Positions 36,041 to 45,042 are shown, counted from the stretch's first letter. The stretch: 64,000 nt of DNA from Corynebacterium pollutisoli (GCF_900177745.1 NZ_FXAR01000010.1:1-64000); one strand, 5' to 3'. Made by a program: numbers and translations. The notes: a model not told the origin generated them from the letters alone.

Positions 36041-36724
36041 ATGGACACCACGGACCTCATGAGCTTCTTCGCGGTCAGCCTCCTGCTGATCGTCACGCCG
36101 GGCCCCGACTGGGCGTTCGTCCTCGGCCATGCTTTCCGACGTCGCCCCCTGCTCTGGCCGCTCCTCGGCATCGGGCTCGGCTACCTGGGCCTGACCACCG
36201 TCGTCGCGGGTGGTCTCGGGGCGTTGGTGGCCCGCCACCCGGCCCTGCTCACCGTGGTCACCCTCGCCGGCATCGTGGTCCTGCTGCGGATCGGCTGGCA
36301 GATGCTCCGCGCGGCCCTCGACGGCCCCGTGTCCGTGGAGGTTGACACCGCCGACCCCGAGGCCGCGTCGGGCGGCGGGGGAGTGGCCACGCTCACCCGG
36401 GTGCGGGCGGAGACGGGCGTCGAGAAACGCACGAAGGTGCTGGCCACCGGCGCCGCGGTCAGCGGGCTCAACCCGAAGGGTCTCATGCTCTTCATCGCGC
36501 TGCTGCCGCAGTTCGTCGGCGACGGCGGCTGGCCGGTGTGGACGCAGATGTTCGTCCTCGGCCTGGTGTTCATCGCCTCGGCATTGGCCGTCTACGCGTT
36601 GCTGGGCGTTTTCGCCGGGAAGGTGCTGGCGGGCTCGGAGCGGGCCTCGCGCATCCTCACCGGGGTGGCCGGCGTCGCCATGATGTGCGTCGCCGCCGGG
36701 ATGGCGGTGCAGCACTTCCTCTAG
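36041..36724 (+). CDS. LysE/RhtB-family amino-acid exporter
   Basis: A 227-aa membrane protein with six hydrophobic segments. LysE-superfamily marks are SLLLIVTPGPDWAFVLGHAF at the N-terminus and GAAVSGLNPKGLMLFIALLPQF in the middle (Asn-Pro-Lys). A longer than usual acidic loop (DPEAASGGGGVATLTRV) lies between the halves. The divergent Lrp regulator suggests export of an amino acid such as a branched-chain or neutral one; the substrate is inferred. GATAT-like -10 signal lies just before the ATG. Confidence 0.87.
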   Translation: MDTTDLMSFFAVSLLLIVTPGPDWAFVLGHAFRRRPLLWPLLGIGLGYLGLTTVVAGGLGALVARHPALLTVVTLAGIVVLLRIGWQMLRAALDGPVSVEVDTADPEAASGGGGVATLTRVRAETGVEKRTKVLATGAAVSGLNPKGLMLFIALLPQFVGDGGWPVWTQMFVLGLVFIASALAVYALLGVFAGKVLAGSERASRILTGVAGVAMMCVAAGMAVQHFL

Positions 36725-36726
36725 CG

Positions 36727-36746
36727 CTGCAGGAACTCCCCTGCAG
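36727..36746. terminator. Short hairpin between convergent genes
   Basis: CTGCAGG/CCTGCAG with a 6-nt loop between the LysE and thioesterase stops. Small, but placed to serve both strands. Confidence 0.45.
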
Positions 36747-36752
36747 AGGTGG

Positions 36753-37745
36753 CTAGTCGATGTGCAGCGGGGTGCTCTGCGGGACGAGCGGCATCGGGGC
36801 GTACTCGGAACGCAGCTCGCGCAGCTTCTGGGCGTGCTCGGCCAGTCGGACGTCCTCCGTGGTGCGGGGGGTGAACTGGCGGGCGGGCAGCGCGTTGCCG
36901 TCGGTGTCCATCGCCAGGTAGGTGACGGTGGCGTGGATGGCGGTCTGCAGGTTCTCGCGGCCGCCGCGCGGGTTGCCGGAGCGGACGTGGACGGACATCT
37001 GCATGGAGCGGGCGTCGGTACGCATCATGCGGGCGTCGACCTCGATGAGGTCACCGATGGCGATGGGGCGGTAGAAGCGGATGCCGCCGGCGTAGACGGC
37101 GACGGTGTGCTCGCCGGACCATTCCATGGTGCAGGCGGCGCCGGCCTCGTCGATCCACTCCATGGCGGTGCCGCCGTGGACCTTGCCGCCCCAGTTGATG
37201 TCGGTCGGCTTGGCCAGGAAGCGGTGGATGAGCCGCGGGGCCTCACTCGGGCCGTTGTAGGTCTGCTGCTCCATCTCGGTCTCGATGGCCTTGCGCAGGT
37301 CGATGCGGGACAGGGCGGCGTCGAGGACGCGGCGCTCCTCGTCGGTCTCGGGGACGAACTCCGGCACGGCCTGGGTCTTGCCCGTGGCGGTGTCCTTGGC
37401 GACGAAGATGACGAGGCAGTCGCAGGCGCGGGTGAACTTGCCCTCGCGCGGGTCTGCGGAGAAGACCTCGTTGACGATGTGCATGGAGGACCGGCCGGTC
37501 ATCGCGATGCGGGACCGCACCTCCACCATGTGTCCGGAGGGGATGGGGCGGTTGAAGTGGATGTGGCCGACGTAGGCGGTGACACAGTAGGTGCCCGACC
37601 ACTGGACGGCACAGGCGTAGGCGGCCTTGTCGATCCACTCCAGGACGCGTCCGCCGCTGACACCCTGGTTGCCTGCCATGAGTACGTCGGTGGGCGCGGC
37701 GAGGAAACGGAGGGTGACCCTCGGGGACTTGTGGTTGTTCGGCAT
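36753..37745 (-). CDS. Double-hotdog acyl-CoA thioesterase
   Basis: A 330-aa acyl-CoA hydrolase made of two YciA/ACOT-type hotdog domains. The first (about 8-150) has NQGVSGGRVLEWIDKAAYAC and VGHIHFNRPIPSGHMVEVRS. The second (about 170-300) has NWGGKVHGGTAMEWIDEAG and AGGIRFYRPIAIGDLIEVDA. The His-Gly-Gly/catalytic Asp helix is intact in domain 2; in domain 1 the equivalent reads VSGG, so that domain may be structural. Hydrolyses acyl-CoA to free acid and CoA; chain length is not predictable. Convergent with the LysE gene. Confidence 0.87.
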   Translation of the reverse strand: MPNNHKSPRVTLRFLAAPTDVLMAGNQGVSGGRVLEWIDKAAYACAVQWSGTYCVTAYVGHIHFNRPIPSGHMVEVRSRIAMTGRSSMHIVNEVFSADPREGKFTRACDCLVIFVAKDTATGKTQAVPEFVPETDEERRVLDAALSRIDLRKAIETEMEQQTYNGPSEAPRLIHRFLAKPTDINWGGKVHGGTAMEWIDEAGAACTMEWSGEHTVAVYAGGIRFYRPIAIGDLIEVDARMMRTDARSMQMSVHVRSGNPRGGRENLQTAIHATVTYLAMDTDGNALPARQFTPRTTEDVRLAEHAQKLRELRSEYAPMPLVPQSTPLHID

Positions 37746-37808
37746 GCGGACAGGCTTTCTCTGAACGAACTCTGGTGGTGTTCGGTGTTACCTTACTAGA
37801 CTCGATCT

Positions 37809-38159
37809 ATGCTGCCTTGCGAAGTTCTGGAGTGGGTGAAGGACCCGGTGGGCGTCGACAAGCCCCCGCGTGCCGCACTCGCCGACGCCGTCCGCACCAC
37901 CGCCCGCACCCTGGCGAAGAAAGCGCCCGGGAAATCCGTCGAACTGCGCGTCCCGCCGTTCGTCGCCGTCCAGTGCATCGACGGCCCCGCGCACACGCGC
38001 GGCACCCCGCCCAACGTCTTCGAGACCGATCCGCTCACCTGGCTGCAGCTGGCCACCGGACAGATGCTTCTCGACGACGCCCTCGCCCGCGGCCTCGTCG
38101 ACGCCTCCGGACCCCGGGTGGGGGAGGTGGCGGGGCTCCTGCCGGTCATTAGTGTGTGA
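37809..38159 (+). CDS. Sterol-carrier-family small protein upstream of purF
   Basis: A 116-aa protein of the bacterial SCP-like orthologue group: MLPCEVLEWVKDP, VELRVPPFVAVQCIDGPAHT and the conserved TDPLTWLQLATG segment. It has a lipid-carrier-like fold in name only; function is unknown. The same gene precedes purF in other corynebacteria, as I recall. ATG at 37809 lies 6 nt after TAGACT (leaderless). 26 bp separate it from purF, which has its own -10 box. Confidence 0.82.
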   Translation: MLPCEVLEWVKDPVGVDKPPRAALADAVRTTARTLAKKAPGKSVELRVPPFVAVQCIDGPAHTRGTPPNVFETDPLTWLQLATGQMLLDDALARGLVDASGPRVGEVAGLLPVISV

Positions 38160-38185
38160 GGACTTGAGAGACTACAGTGGTGGGC

Positions 38186-39709
38186 GTGGTAATTAAGGAC
38201 CGTTCCCGGACCGATTCTGCCCCTCTCGCCCCGTTGGATGACCGCGGCGAGACCGAACCGCGCGAGGAGTGCGGAGTTTTCGGCGTCTGGGCCCCTGGCG
38301 AGGAAGTCGCCAAGCTGACCTACTTCGGCCTGTTCGCCCTGCAGCACCGCGGCCAGGAGGCCGCCGGCATCGCAGTCGGCGACGGCGAGCGCATCGTCGT
38401 GTTCAAGGACATGGGACTGGTGTCCCAGGTCTTCGACGAATCCATCCTGAGCTCCCTGCACGGCGACATCGCCCTCGGACACACCCGCTACTCCACCGCC
38501 GGTGGCAAGAAGTGGGAGAACGTCCAGCCGATGTTCCGCACCTCCCCCGACGGCACCGACGTCGCTCTCGGACACAACGGCAACCTGGTCAACCCCATCG
38601 AGCTGCGCCGGGAGGCCGTCGACCGCGGTCTCGGCGAGTTCGCGGGCGACACCGAGGAGGCGTGCTCCGACACCGCCGTCATCACCGCCCTGCTCGCCGA
38701 CTCCGTCCGCGACGGCAAGACCGTCTTCGAGTCCGCGCAGGAGCTCCTGCCCAAGGTCAAGGGTGCCTTCTGCCTCACCTTCACCGACGGCAAGACCCTC
38801 TACGCCGCCCGTGACCCGCACGGCGTGCGCCCGCTCGTCCTCGGCCGCCTCGACCGCGGCTGGGTCATCGCCTCCGAGACGTGTGCCCTCGACATCGTCG
38901 GCGCCGCCTTCGTCCGCGAGATCGAGCCCGGTGAGCTCGTGGCCGTCGACGCCGCCGGTGTGCGCAGCGAGCGCTTCGCGGAGACCACCCACAAGGGCTG
39001 CATCTTCGAGTACGTCTACCTGGCGCGCCCCGACACGGTGATCCGCAAGCGCTCCGTCAACGCGACCCGCATCGAGATCGGCCGCCGTCTGGCGCGCGAG
39101 CACCCCGCCGAGGGTGACCTCGTCATCCCGGTGCCCGACTCCGGCACCCCGGCCGCCGTCGGCTACGCCCGCGAATCGGGCATCCCCTTCGGCCAGGGCC
39201 TGGTGAAGAACGCCTACGTCGGCCGCACCTTCATCCAGCCGTCCCAGACCCTGCGCCAGCTGGGCATCCGCCTCAAGCTCAACCCGCTGAAGCAGGTCAT
39301 CGCCGGGAAGAAGCTCATCGTGGTGGACGACTCCATCGTCCGCGGCAACACCCAGCGCGCGCTCATCCGCATGCTGCGTGAGGCCGGCGCCGCCGAGGTG
39401 CACGTCCGGATCGCCTCCCCGCCGGTGAAGTGGCCGTGCTTCTACGGCATCGACTTCGCCAGCCCGGGTGAGCTCATCGCCAACGCGATCGCCGGCGACG
39501 CCGCCAACGGCACCGCCGCGCTCACCGAGTCGATCTGCACCGCCATCGGCGCCGACTCCCTCGGCTTCGTCACCATCGACGAGATGGTGGAGGCCACCGA
39601 GCAGTCCCGCGACGAACTGTGCGTGGCCTGCTTCGACGGCAAATACCCGCTCGGCCTGCCCACGGGCAACAAGAACGCCGAGCTCGTGGCCACGATGCAG
39701 GCCAACTAG
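38186..39709 (+). CDS. purF: Amidophosphoribosyltransferase
   Basis: Committing step of purine synthesis, PRPP plus glutamine to phosphoribosylamine. The 507-aa protein has a short propeptide before the nucleophile Cys29 in REECGVFGVW, glutaminase motifs GHTRYSTAGG and GHNGNLVNP, and the PRPP loop in LIVVDDSIVRGNTQR. Cys residues in GCIFEYVYLA, WPCFYG and CVACFDGKYP match the [4Fe-4S] ligands of the Bacillus-type enzyme. The GTG at 38186 lies 7 nt after TACAGT; earlier in-frame GTGs fall inside the promoter. purM follows 32 bp later. Confidence 0.95.
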   Translation: MVIKDRSRTDSAPLAPLDDRGETEPREECGVFGVWAPGEEVAKLTYFGLFALQHRGQEAAGIAVGDGERIVVFKDMGLVSQVFDESILSSLHGDIALGHTRYSTAGGKKWENVQPMFRTSPDGTDVALGHNGNLVNPIELRREAVDRGLGEFAGDTEEACSDTAVITALLADSVRDGKTVFESAQELLPKVKGAFCLTFTDGKTLYAARDPHGVRPLVLGRLDRGWVIASETCALDIVGAAFVREIEPGELVAVDAAGVRSERFAETTHKGCIFEYVYLARPDTVIRKRSVNATRIEIGRRLAREHPAEGDLVIPVPDSGTPAAVGYARESGIPFGQGLVKNAYVGRTFIQPSQTLRQLGIRLKLNPLKQVIAGKKLIVVDDSIVRGNTQRALIRMLREAGAAEVHVRIASPPVKWPCFYGIDFASPGELIANAIAGDAANGTAALTESICTAIGADSLGFVTIDEMVEATEQSRDELCVACFDGKYPLGLPTGNKNAELVATMQAN

Positions 39710-39741
39710 TACCTCCTGACAGAAAGAGACGTGAAGAACCC

Positions 39742-40806
39742 ATGACCGACAACCAGGGTGCCTCCTACGCCGCCGCCGGAGTCGACATCGAGGCCGGCGA
39801 CCGCGCCGTCGAGCTTTTCGCCCCGCTGGCCAAGCGTGCCACCCGGCCGGAGGTCCGCGGCGGACTCGGTGGCTTCGCCGGCCTCTTCGCGCTCGGCAAG
39901 TACAAGGAGCCGCTCCTGGCCGCCGGCTCCGACGGCGTGGGCACCAAGCTCGCCGTCGCCCAGGCCATGGACAAGCACGACACCATCGGCATCGACCTCG
40001 TCGCCATGTGCGTCGACGACCTCGTCGTCTGCGGTGCCGAGCCGCTGTTCCTGCAGGACTACATCGCCATCGGCAAGGTCGTCCCCGAGCATGTCGCGCA
40101 GATCGTCGCCGGCATCGCCGAGGGTTGCGTCCAGGCCGGTTGCGCCCTCCTCGGTGGCGAGACCGCCGAGCACCCCGGCGTCATGGAGCCGGGCCACTAC
40201 GACGTCTCCGCCACCGCCGTCGGCGTCGTTGAGGCCGACGAGCTGCTCGGCCCCCACCTGGTGCGCTCCGGCGACATCATCATCGGCATGGCCTCCTCCG
40301 GCCTGCACTCCAACGGCTACTCCCTCGCCCGCCACGTCCTCCTGGAGAAGGCCGGCCTGCCGCTCGACGGCTACGTCGAGGAGCTGGGCCGCACCCTCGG
40401 TGAGGAGCTGCTCGAGCCGACCCGCATCTACGCCAAGGACTGCCTGGCCCTGGCCGCCGAGTGCCACGTCCGTACCTTCTGCCACGTCACCGGCGGTGGC
40501 CTGGCCGGCAACATGGAGCGCATCATCCCCGAGGGCCTGGTCGCCGAGATGAACCGCGCCACCTGGACCCCGGGCCAGATCTTCCGCACCATCGCCGACC
40601 TGGGCAAGGTCCCGCGCGAGGAGATGGAGAAGACCTTCAACATGGGTGTCGGTATGGTCGCCATCGTGTCCCCGGAGGACCGCGACCGCGCCCTGGCCAT
40701 GCTCACCGCCCGTCACATCGACGCCTGGGAGCTCGGCACCGTCCGCGCCGCCACCGTCGGCGAGACCCAGCGCGCCATCCTCGGGGGCGAGCACCCCGGC
40801 TACTGA
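39742..40806 (+). CDS. purM: Phosphoribosylformylglycinamidine cyclo-ligase (AIR synthetase)
   Basis: Closes the imidazole ring to give AIR, using ATP. The 354-aa protein starts MTDNQGASYAAAGVDIEAGD and has GSDGVGTKLAVA, the GIDLVAMCVDDLVVCGAEPL segment, LLGGETAEHPG, MASSGLHSNGYSLAR and HVTGGGLAGN, all typical of PurM. It forms an operon with purF. A bidirectional terminator lies downstream. Confidence 0.96.
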   Translation: MTDNQGASYAAAGVDIEAGDRAVELFAPLAKRATRPEVRGGLGGFAGLFALGKYKEPLLAAGSDGVGTKLAVAQAMDKHDTIGIDLVAMCVDDLVVCGAEPLFLQDYIAIGKVVPEHVAQIVAGIAEGCVQAGCALLGGETAEHPGVMEPGHYDVSATAVGVVEADELLGPHLVRSGDIIIGMASSGLHSNGYSLARHVLLEKAGLPLDGYVEELGRTLGEELLEPTRIYAKDCLALAAECHVRTFCHVTGGGLAGNMERIIPEGLVAEMNRATWTPGQIFRTIADLGKVPREEMEKTFNMGVGMVAIVSPEDRDRALAMLTARHIDAWELGTVRAATVGETQRAILGGEHPGY

Positions 40807-40846
40807 CCGGCGCACGTTTCGCCGGGGGAACATGGCCCCCGGCACG

Positions 40847-40886
40847 ACAAAGGCGCGGCACCTGTGACGGTGACCGCGCCTTTTGT
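40847..40886. terminator. Bidirectional terminator between purM and DUF3073
   Basis: Stem ACAAAGGCGCGG/CCGCGCCTTTTGT with a T-run on the plus strand and A-run (T-run on minus) on the other side, placed between two convergent genes. Confidence 0.85.
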
Positions 40887-40896
40887 CTGACCGGTG

Positions 40897-41130
40897 TCAG
40901 CGGCCGGAGTAGGACGCACCCTGCGGGTCGTCCTCATCCTCATCGGACCAGTCCGCGTACTCGGCGTACTGATCGTCCTGGTCGTCATCGACTCCAGCGT
41001 CATCGTAGGAACGGCGAGGACTCTGCGAAGCGAGTTCGCGCTGGAGTGAGTCCAGATCCATTTCGGGCGTGTTGTACTTGAGCTGGCGTGCAACCTTGGT
41101 CTGCTTTGCCTTTGCGCGACCGCGTCCCAT
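40897..41130 (-). CDS. DUF3073 conserved actinobacterial small protein
   Basis: A 77-aa protein. The first 35 residues are basic and conserved (MGRGRAKAKQTKVARQLKYN); the rest is very acidic (DDDQDDQYAEYADW, SDEDEDD). Function unknown. The two opposite charges suggest a nucleic-acid-binding head with a disordered tail, by inference. Start at 41130 is supported by an AAGGGGG site 8 nt upstream, unlike the leaderless genes around it. Confidence 0.85.
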   Translation of the reverse strand: MGRGRAKAKQTKVARQLKYNTPEMDLDSLQRELASQSPRRSYDDAGVDDDQDDQYAEYADWSDEDEDDPQGASYSGR

Positions 41131-41377
41131 GGCCTGACCCCCTTGAGGTATGTGAGGGCGATCCAGGGAATTCGGATGCCCCATCGGCTTTACGTCTGTG
41201 TGTATTCCTGAAGAACACAATAGCGTGAATGGTTGGAAAATGCCTCACCGGGTCGCTGAGCATGGCAATTGAGGGACAGATAGAGAAAAACACAAGATCA
41301 CTGTGACGAATCCGGGGGTGGCCGGGGGTGGCGTCTGCGAAGTTGGCGAAGAAAGGTCGCCGACCGTTAGCGGGTGC
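41131..41377. promoter_or_regulatory. Gene-free region upstream of DUF3073
   Basis: 247 bp, AT-richer than the flanks, holding the DUF3073 promoter (minus-strand TATTGT candidate near 41217-41222) and a leader of about 85 nt. A tandem CCGGGGGTGG pair lies near 41311-41330. No open frame of interest and no terminator hairpin were seen. Confidence 0.4.
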
Positions 41378-42451
41378 TTAGCGACGCCCCCGCAGCCTCT
41401 CCACCGCCGCCCGGCCCGCCTGCTCACCGCGCTCCTCCGGCAGTGACGTCGGATCGACCATGACGGACACGTCCCCGACCTGCAGCTCCTGCTCCAGGGC
41501 CGAACGCTTGATCACGGCGAGCGCGACGGGGCCGAAGTCGCAGTCGTGGACGACGGTGCCCAACCGCCCCAGGGCCCGGCCGCCGGCGGGGCCGACGATG
41601 TCCGATCCGGGGGTGGGGGCCTCCGGTGCGGAACCGTCGAGCTGCAGCATGACGAGCACGCGCGGAGAGCGGCCCAGGTTCTCCACCCGGGCGACCGTCT
41701 CCTGGCCGCGGTAACAACCCTTATCCAGATGCACCGCCCCCGGGCGCTCCTCCCGGCCGATCCAGGCGGGCACCTCGTGGGGGATGGACTTGTCGTCGAG
41801 GTCGATGCCCCGCTCCGGTTCAAGGGCGCGCACGCGTTCGGCGGTGAAGGCCATGAGCCCCGCCAGCCGGACGCCCTCCGCCAAGAGGGCCTCGACCACC
41901 GCCACCAGGTCCGCGCGCGGAACCAGCAGGTCACGGCGCTGCATGGTGGTCCACGATCCCTCCCGCACCAGCACCCCCTCCGGCACCTCGACCGGCGCGC
42001 CCAGCAGGGTGAGCACCGCCAGATCCGCCTCCGCGATCTCCACCTGGGACCAGAAGATCATCTTCTGCAGGAACGACAGGAAGGACTCGAACTGCCCGGC
42101 CGGCAGGTCGAGGAGGAAGCCCTCCTCCGTGCGCAGGACATCGGCGTGGTGGAGGATATGGCCCTGGATGTCGAGGTCGAGGGCGGAGGCGGCGTAACCG
42201 ACGGGGACGTCGAGAAGCTTCTGGGACAGCAGATTGTTGAGGAACTCGGCCGCGTCCGGGCCCGTCACCTGCGCCACCCGGCGGTGGGAGCGGTCGACGG
42301 TGATCGTGCCGGACTGCGCATGGCGCTGTTCCCCGAGCGGATCCCCGTAGTGCCAGGCGACGCCGGTGGCGTTGAGAAGCGTGTCGGTGTCCTGCAGGGC
42401 AGCGGCACCGGGTCGATCGAGCAGGGGGGAAGCGTACGTAGTGGAGGTCAC
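41378..42451 (-). CDS. ygfZ: YgfZ/GcvT-like folate-binding Fe-S maintenance protein
   Basis: A 357-aa tetrahydrofolate-binding protein of the YgfZ/IBA57 type, which supports Fe-S cluster enzymes. The diagnostic motif KGCYRGQE is present (DKGCYRGQETVARVENLG), together with VTGPDAAEFLNNLLSQ at the N-terminus and a C-terminal barrel (LGRLGTVVHDCDFGPVALAV). The GTG at 42451 lies 7 nt after TACCAT. The much longer open frame upstream is antisense to pabC and the MerR gene and is not real. Divergent from pabC. Confidence 0.88.
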   Translation of the reverse strand: MTSTTYASPLLDRPGAAALQDTDTLLNATGVAWHYGDPLGEQRHAQSGTITVDRSHRRVAQVTGPDAAEFLNNLLSQKLLDVPVGYAASALDLDIQGHILHHADVLRTEEGFLLDLPAGQFESFLSFLQKMIFWSQVEIAEADLAVLTLLGAPVEVPEGVLVREGSWTTMQRRDLLVPRADLVAVVEALLAEGVRLAGLMAFTAERVRALEPERGIDLDDKSIPHEVPAWIGREERPGAVHLDKGCYRGQETVARVENLGRSPRVLVMLQLDGSAPEAPTPGSDIVGPAGGRALGRLGTVVHDCDFGPVALAVIKRSALEQELQVGDVSVMVDPTSLPEERGEQAGRAAVERLRGRR

Positions 42452-42493
42452 ACACCCGATGGTAGCCCGCGTTACGGGGCATAATGCAAGGAT

Positions 42494-43417
42494 ATGGACT
42501 CCTCCTCGCCCATCATCTACGTCGTCGAGCCCTACGGCGGGTCGATCCGGCGCCACAATTCGGCGCTGCCGCTCATCTACTGGGACGACGCCGCCGTGAC
42601 CCGCGGTGACGGTGTCTTTGAGACCCTGCTCATCCGCGACGGCCACCCCGCCAACCTGCAGCGTCATCTGGATCGTTTCCGGGCGTCGGCACGCCTCTTG
42701 GAACTGCCCGAGCCCAACGGGGAAGACTGGATCGCCGCCACCCGGGAGGCCGTCACCGAGTGGTCGCAGCGCTCCGAGGAGGACGCGAAATGCGTCTGGA
42801 CCTACACCCGCGGCCGCGAGACCACCGGCCATCCCAGCGCCTGGCTCACCCTGACACCTGTCGCGGATTCCGTGCTCAAGCAGCGGAAGAAGGGCGTCAA
42901 GGTGATGACCAGCCCCCGCGGCTTCAGCATCGACACCTCGCTCCCCGGCGTCGACGAGGCCACCGAGGGCGGTGACCCCAAGCCCGCCCCCTGGCTCACC
43001 GTCGGCGCCAAGACCCTCAACTACGCGGCGAACATGGCGGCCCTCCGCTACGCTCGCAGCCGCGGCTTCGACGACGTCATCTACGTCGACCCCGGCACCG
43101 GGCGAGTGCTCGAGGGGGCGACCTCGACCGTCATCACCGTCCGCTCCGGCGGCAAACTGCGCACCCCGGTCCCCGGCGGTGACATTCTCCCCGGCACCAC
43201 CCAGGCCGCCCTGTTCGAGTATGCCGAGGAGGAGGGTTGGCGCTGCAAGGCCAAGGACATGACCGTCGAGCGGCTTCTCGACGCCGAGTCCGTCTGGCTC
43301 GTCTCCTCCGTCCGCGTCGCGGTGCGCGTCACCGAGATCGACGGTGTACCGCTGCCCGCCCCCGACAACGAGGACGAGGTCCGCGACCTCATCAACTCCG
43401 CGCTGGGCGCCGAATAA
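42494..43417 (+). CDS. pabC: Aminodeoxychorismate lyase
   Basis: Class IV PLP enzyme that cleaves aminodeoxychorismate to p-aminobenzoate for folate. The 307-aa protein has DDAAVTRGDGVFETLLIRDG at the N-terminus, the PLP Lys in VGAKTLNYAANMAALR, VLEGATSTVITV and the C-terminal ILPGTTQAALFEYAEEEGW. A branched-chain aminotransferase-like activity cannot be excluded from sequence, but the fit to PabC is better. CATAAT lies 8 nt before the ATG. Confidence 0.85.
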   Translation: MDSSSPIIYVVEPYGGSIRRHNSALPLIYWDDAAVTRGDGVFETLLIRDGHPANLQRHLDRFRASARLLELPEPNGEDWIAATREAVTEWSQRSEEDAKCVWTYTRGRETTGHPSAWLTLTPVADSVLKQRKKGVKVMTSPRGFSIDTSLPGVDEATEGGDPKPAPWLTVGAKTLNYAANMAALRYARSRGFDDVIYVDPGTGRVLEGATSTVITVRSGGKLRTPVPGGDILPGTTQAALFEYAEEEGWRCKAKDMTVERLLDAESVWLVSSVRVAVRVTEIDGVPLPAPDNEDEVRDLINSALGAE

Positions 43418-43487
43418 GCACCCGCTGCAGCTGGACCCAGGCGGCGGCCACCAGGAGCAGCAGGCCCACGACCAGCCAGAACAGCAC
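43392..43487 (-). CDS. Possible 31-aa single-span membrane protein
   Basis: A GTG start at 43487 gives a peptide with a clean hydrophobic helix (VLFWLVVGLLLLVAAAWVQL) followed by a basic end (QRVLIRRPARS). It lies in the gap between pabC and a MerR gene and overlaps the pabC 3' end by 26 bp on the other strand. There is no ribosome site; a GATAGT -10 candidate lies upstream. Membrane-then-positive layout is protein-like, but a chance frame is possible. Confidence 0.35.
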   Translation of the reverse strand: MLFWLVVGLLLLVAAAWVQLQRVLIRRPARS

Positions 43488-43522
43488 CGGATCAGGTCAT
43501 GGTCACTATCCGAGAAGGCCGC

Positions 43523-44170
43523 GTGAAACTGCAGGCGCTGTCCGCCACCACCGGTGTCACGGTGCCGAGCATCAAGTACTACTTGCGCGAGGGCCTGCTG
43601 CACCCCGGGGTGAAGAAGAACGCGACGACTGCCGTCTACGACGACACCCACCGCGCCCGACTCGATCTCATCCAGGCGCTGCGGCAGATCGTCGGCACGC
43701 CGGTCGGTGAGATCCGCCGACTGATCACACTCATCGACACCCCCGCCCCGGTCATCGACATCATGAGCGCCGCCCAGGCGCTGGGTGCGGCGGCCGTGTT
43801 CCCCGGCGATGATGATGAAACGGGTCAGCCCGCGCAGGAACTCGTTGCTCATCTGCTGCGCGACCGGGGCTGGCCGGATCGCGCGTCAGCAGCGCGGCGG
43901 GGTGTGGAGAAGCTCCTCACCGAGATGGCCGCCGAGGGCTACCTGCCCGCCGTCGACTACCTGGAGGACCTCACCCGGATCATCGACGAGCTCAGCGCCC
44001 TCGACCTCGGAACCACCGTCCCGCCGGGTGCCGGCGACGGGCCGGGTGACCTCGACCGCCTGGCGATGCGCGTCGCCGTCGGGACCTACCGCCATTCGCG
44101 GCTGCTCGTGGCGCTGCTGCAGCTGGGGCACGCCTCCCACAGCATCCGCCGCTACGATCCGCAGGCCTAG
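43523..44170 (+). CDS. MerR-family transcriptional regulator
   Basis: A 215-aa regulator. The N-terminal winged helix (KLQALSATTGVTVPSIKYYL, then REGLLHPGVKKNATTAVYDD) is MerR-type, followed by a helical C-terminal domain of about 140 residues without Cys clusters, so it is not a classical metal sensor. Start set at the GTG at 43523 with GAGAAGG just upstream; an ATG at 43499 would add eight residues. Ligand and targets unknown. Converges with the nitrobindin-like gene, overlapping by 4 bp. Confidence 0.82.
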   Translation: MKLQALSATTGVTVPSIKYYLREGLLHPGVKKNATTAVYDDTHRARLDLIQALRQIVGTPVGEIRRLITLIDTPAPVIDIMSAAQALGAAAVFPGDDDETGQPAQELVAHLLRDRGWPDRASAARRGVEKLLTEMAAEGYLPAVDYLEDLTRIIDELSALDLGTTVPPGAGDGPGDLDRLAMRVAVGTYRHSRLLVALLQLGHASHSIRRYDPQA

Positions 44171-44877
44171 CCTGCGATGCGGGTGAGCTGCGCCGACATG
44201 CGCGGGCGCATCTCACCGTCGACGAGGCGCTCGTCGACCCAGCCGAGATCGTTGTTCGGCATGAGGCCGTAGAGGCGCTTGCCCGGGCCGAGCGTGGCGG
44301 AGCAGCTCGACGTCACCATCGTCGAGGCGGTCTCGATCTGCCAGGCGCGCTCGTTGACCGGCTCGCCGTAGAAGATCTCCGCGACACCGGTCGAGTGGGT
44401 GCATACGACCTCGATCTCGTCCTGCAGGGAAATGCGCCAGAAACCGGACTCGCGGTGGTCGGGGCCGACCGGGTTGCCCTCGGTGTCGATCTTCCACACG
44501 CGGGACTCGTAGGTGAGGTAGTTCTCGCCGTCGTGGGCGAAGATGAGCTGCTGGCCGAAGGTGTACTGGCCCTCGCCCGGCATGTCGGCCTGGCCCTCAC
44601 CGCGCCACACGCCGACCAGCGGCAGCAGCGCCAGGAGTCCGTCGTGGATGTTCGGGCCGTGGCGGAGGTTGGCGGTGTCGTCGGGCAGCGGGATCTCACC
44701 GAGGTCGAGCGGCGGAATGTTGCGGTGCGCGGTGTTCTTCGCCTGCTCGGCGGCCAGGTTGACGGCGTCGCTGCCGCTCAGGCCGGGGGTCTGCTCGGGG
44801 TGCTGGGCGGGGGAGTCGGCGGCCGCGGCGGCGTCGCCGGGGGTGTCGGACGGGGTGTTCTTCGGCTGCTCAGTCAT
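44167..44877 (-). CDS. Nitrobindin/FABP-like heme-binding protein
   Basis: A 236-aa protein with a long polar N-terminal extension (about 75 residues, Pro/Ala/Asp-rich) and a ten-stranded beta-barrel of the nitrobindin/THAP4 family: LLPLVGVWRGEGQADMPGEG with the GXWXGXG motif, then FGQQLIFAHDGENYLTYESR and a C-terminal MRPRMSAQLTRIAG. Nitrobindins bind ferric heme and react with peroxynitrite or NO. The usual heme ligand His would be near the end; I do not see one in the last strand here, so heme binding is uncertain. ATG lies 7 nt after TAGGCT. Confidence 0.8.
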   Translation of the reverse strand: MTEQPKNTPSDTPGDAAAAADSPAQHPEQTPGLSGSDAVNLAAEQAKNTAHRNIPPLDLGEIPLPDDTANLRHGPNIHDGLLALLPLVGVWRGEGQADMPGEGQYTFGQQLIFAHDGENYLTYESRVWKIDTEGNPVGPDHRESGFWRISLQDEIEVVCTHSTGVAEIFYGEPVNERAWQIETASTMVTSSCSATLGPGKRLYGLMPNNDLGWVDERLVDGEMRPRMSAQLTRIAG

Positions 44878-45042
44878 GGGATACAGCCTAGACGGGGCGG
44901 TGGCGCGTGCGCACGTACCCCTTTGTGTTCCGGCGCCCTCCGGCGACCTGGGCTTTTCCCCGGGCCGTCTCCACAAACGGGTACGCCACAACGCGGGCGC
45001 CGTCCAGCGGAGACAGCGGTGCCCCGGCTAGGCTGAACTTCC

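Noticed and set aside
41200..41300. A GlxR/CRP-type site (TGTG...CACA) before DUF3073
   Set aside because: The half-sites TGTGTG and AACACA are not at the required 6-bp spacing.
41378..43852. An 824-codon open frame on the minus strand
   Set aside because: Only the last 357 codons (YgfZ-like) are real; the rest is the antisense shadow of pabC and the MerR gene, with low-complexity Gly/Asp/His composition.
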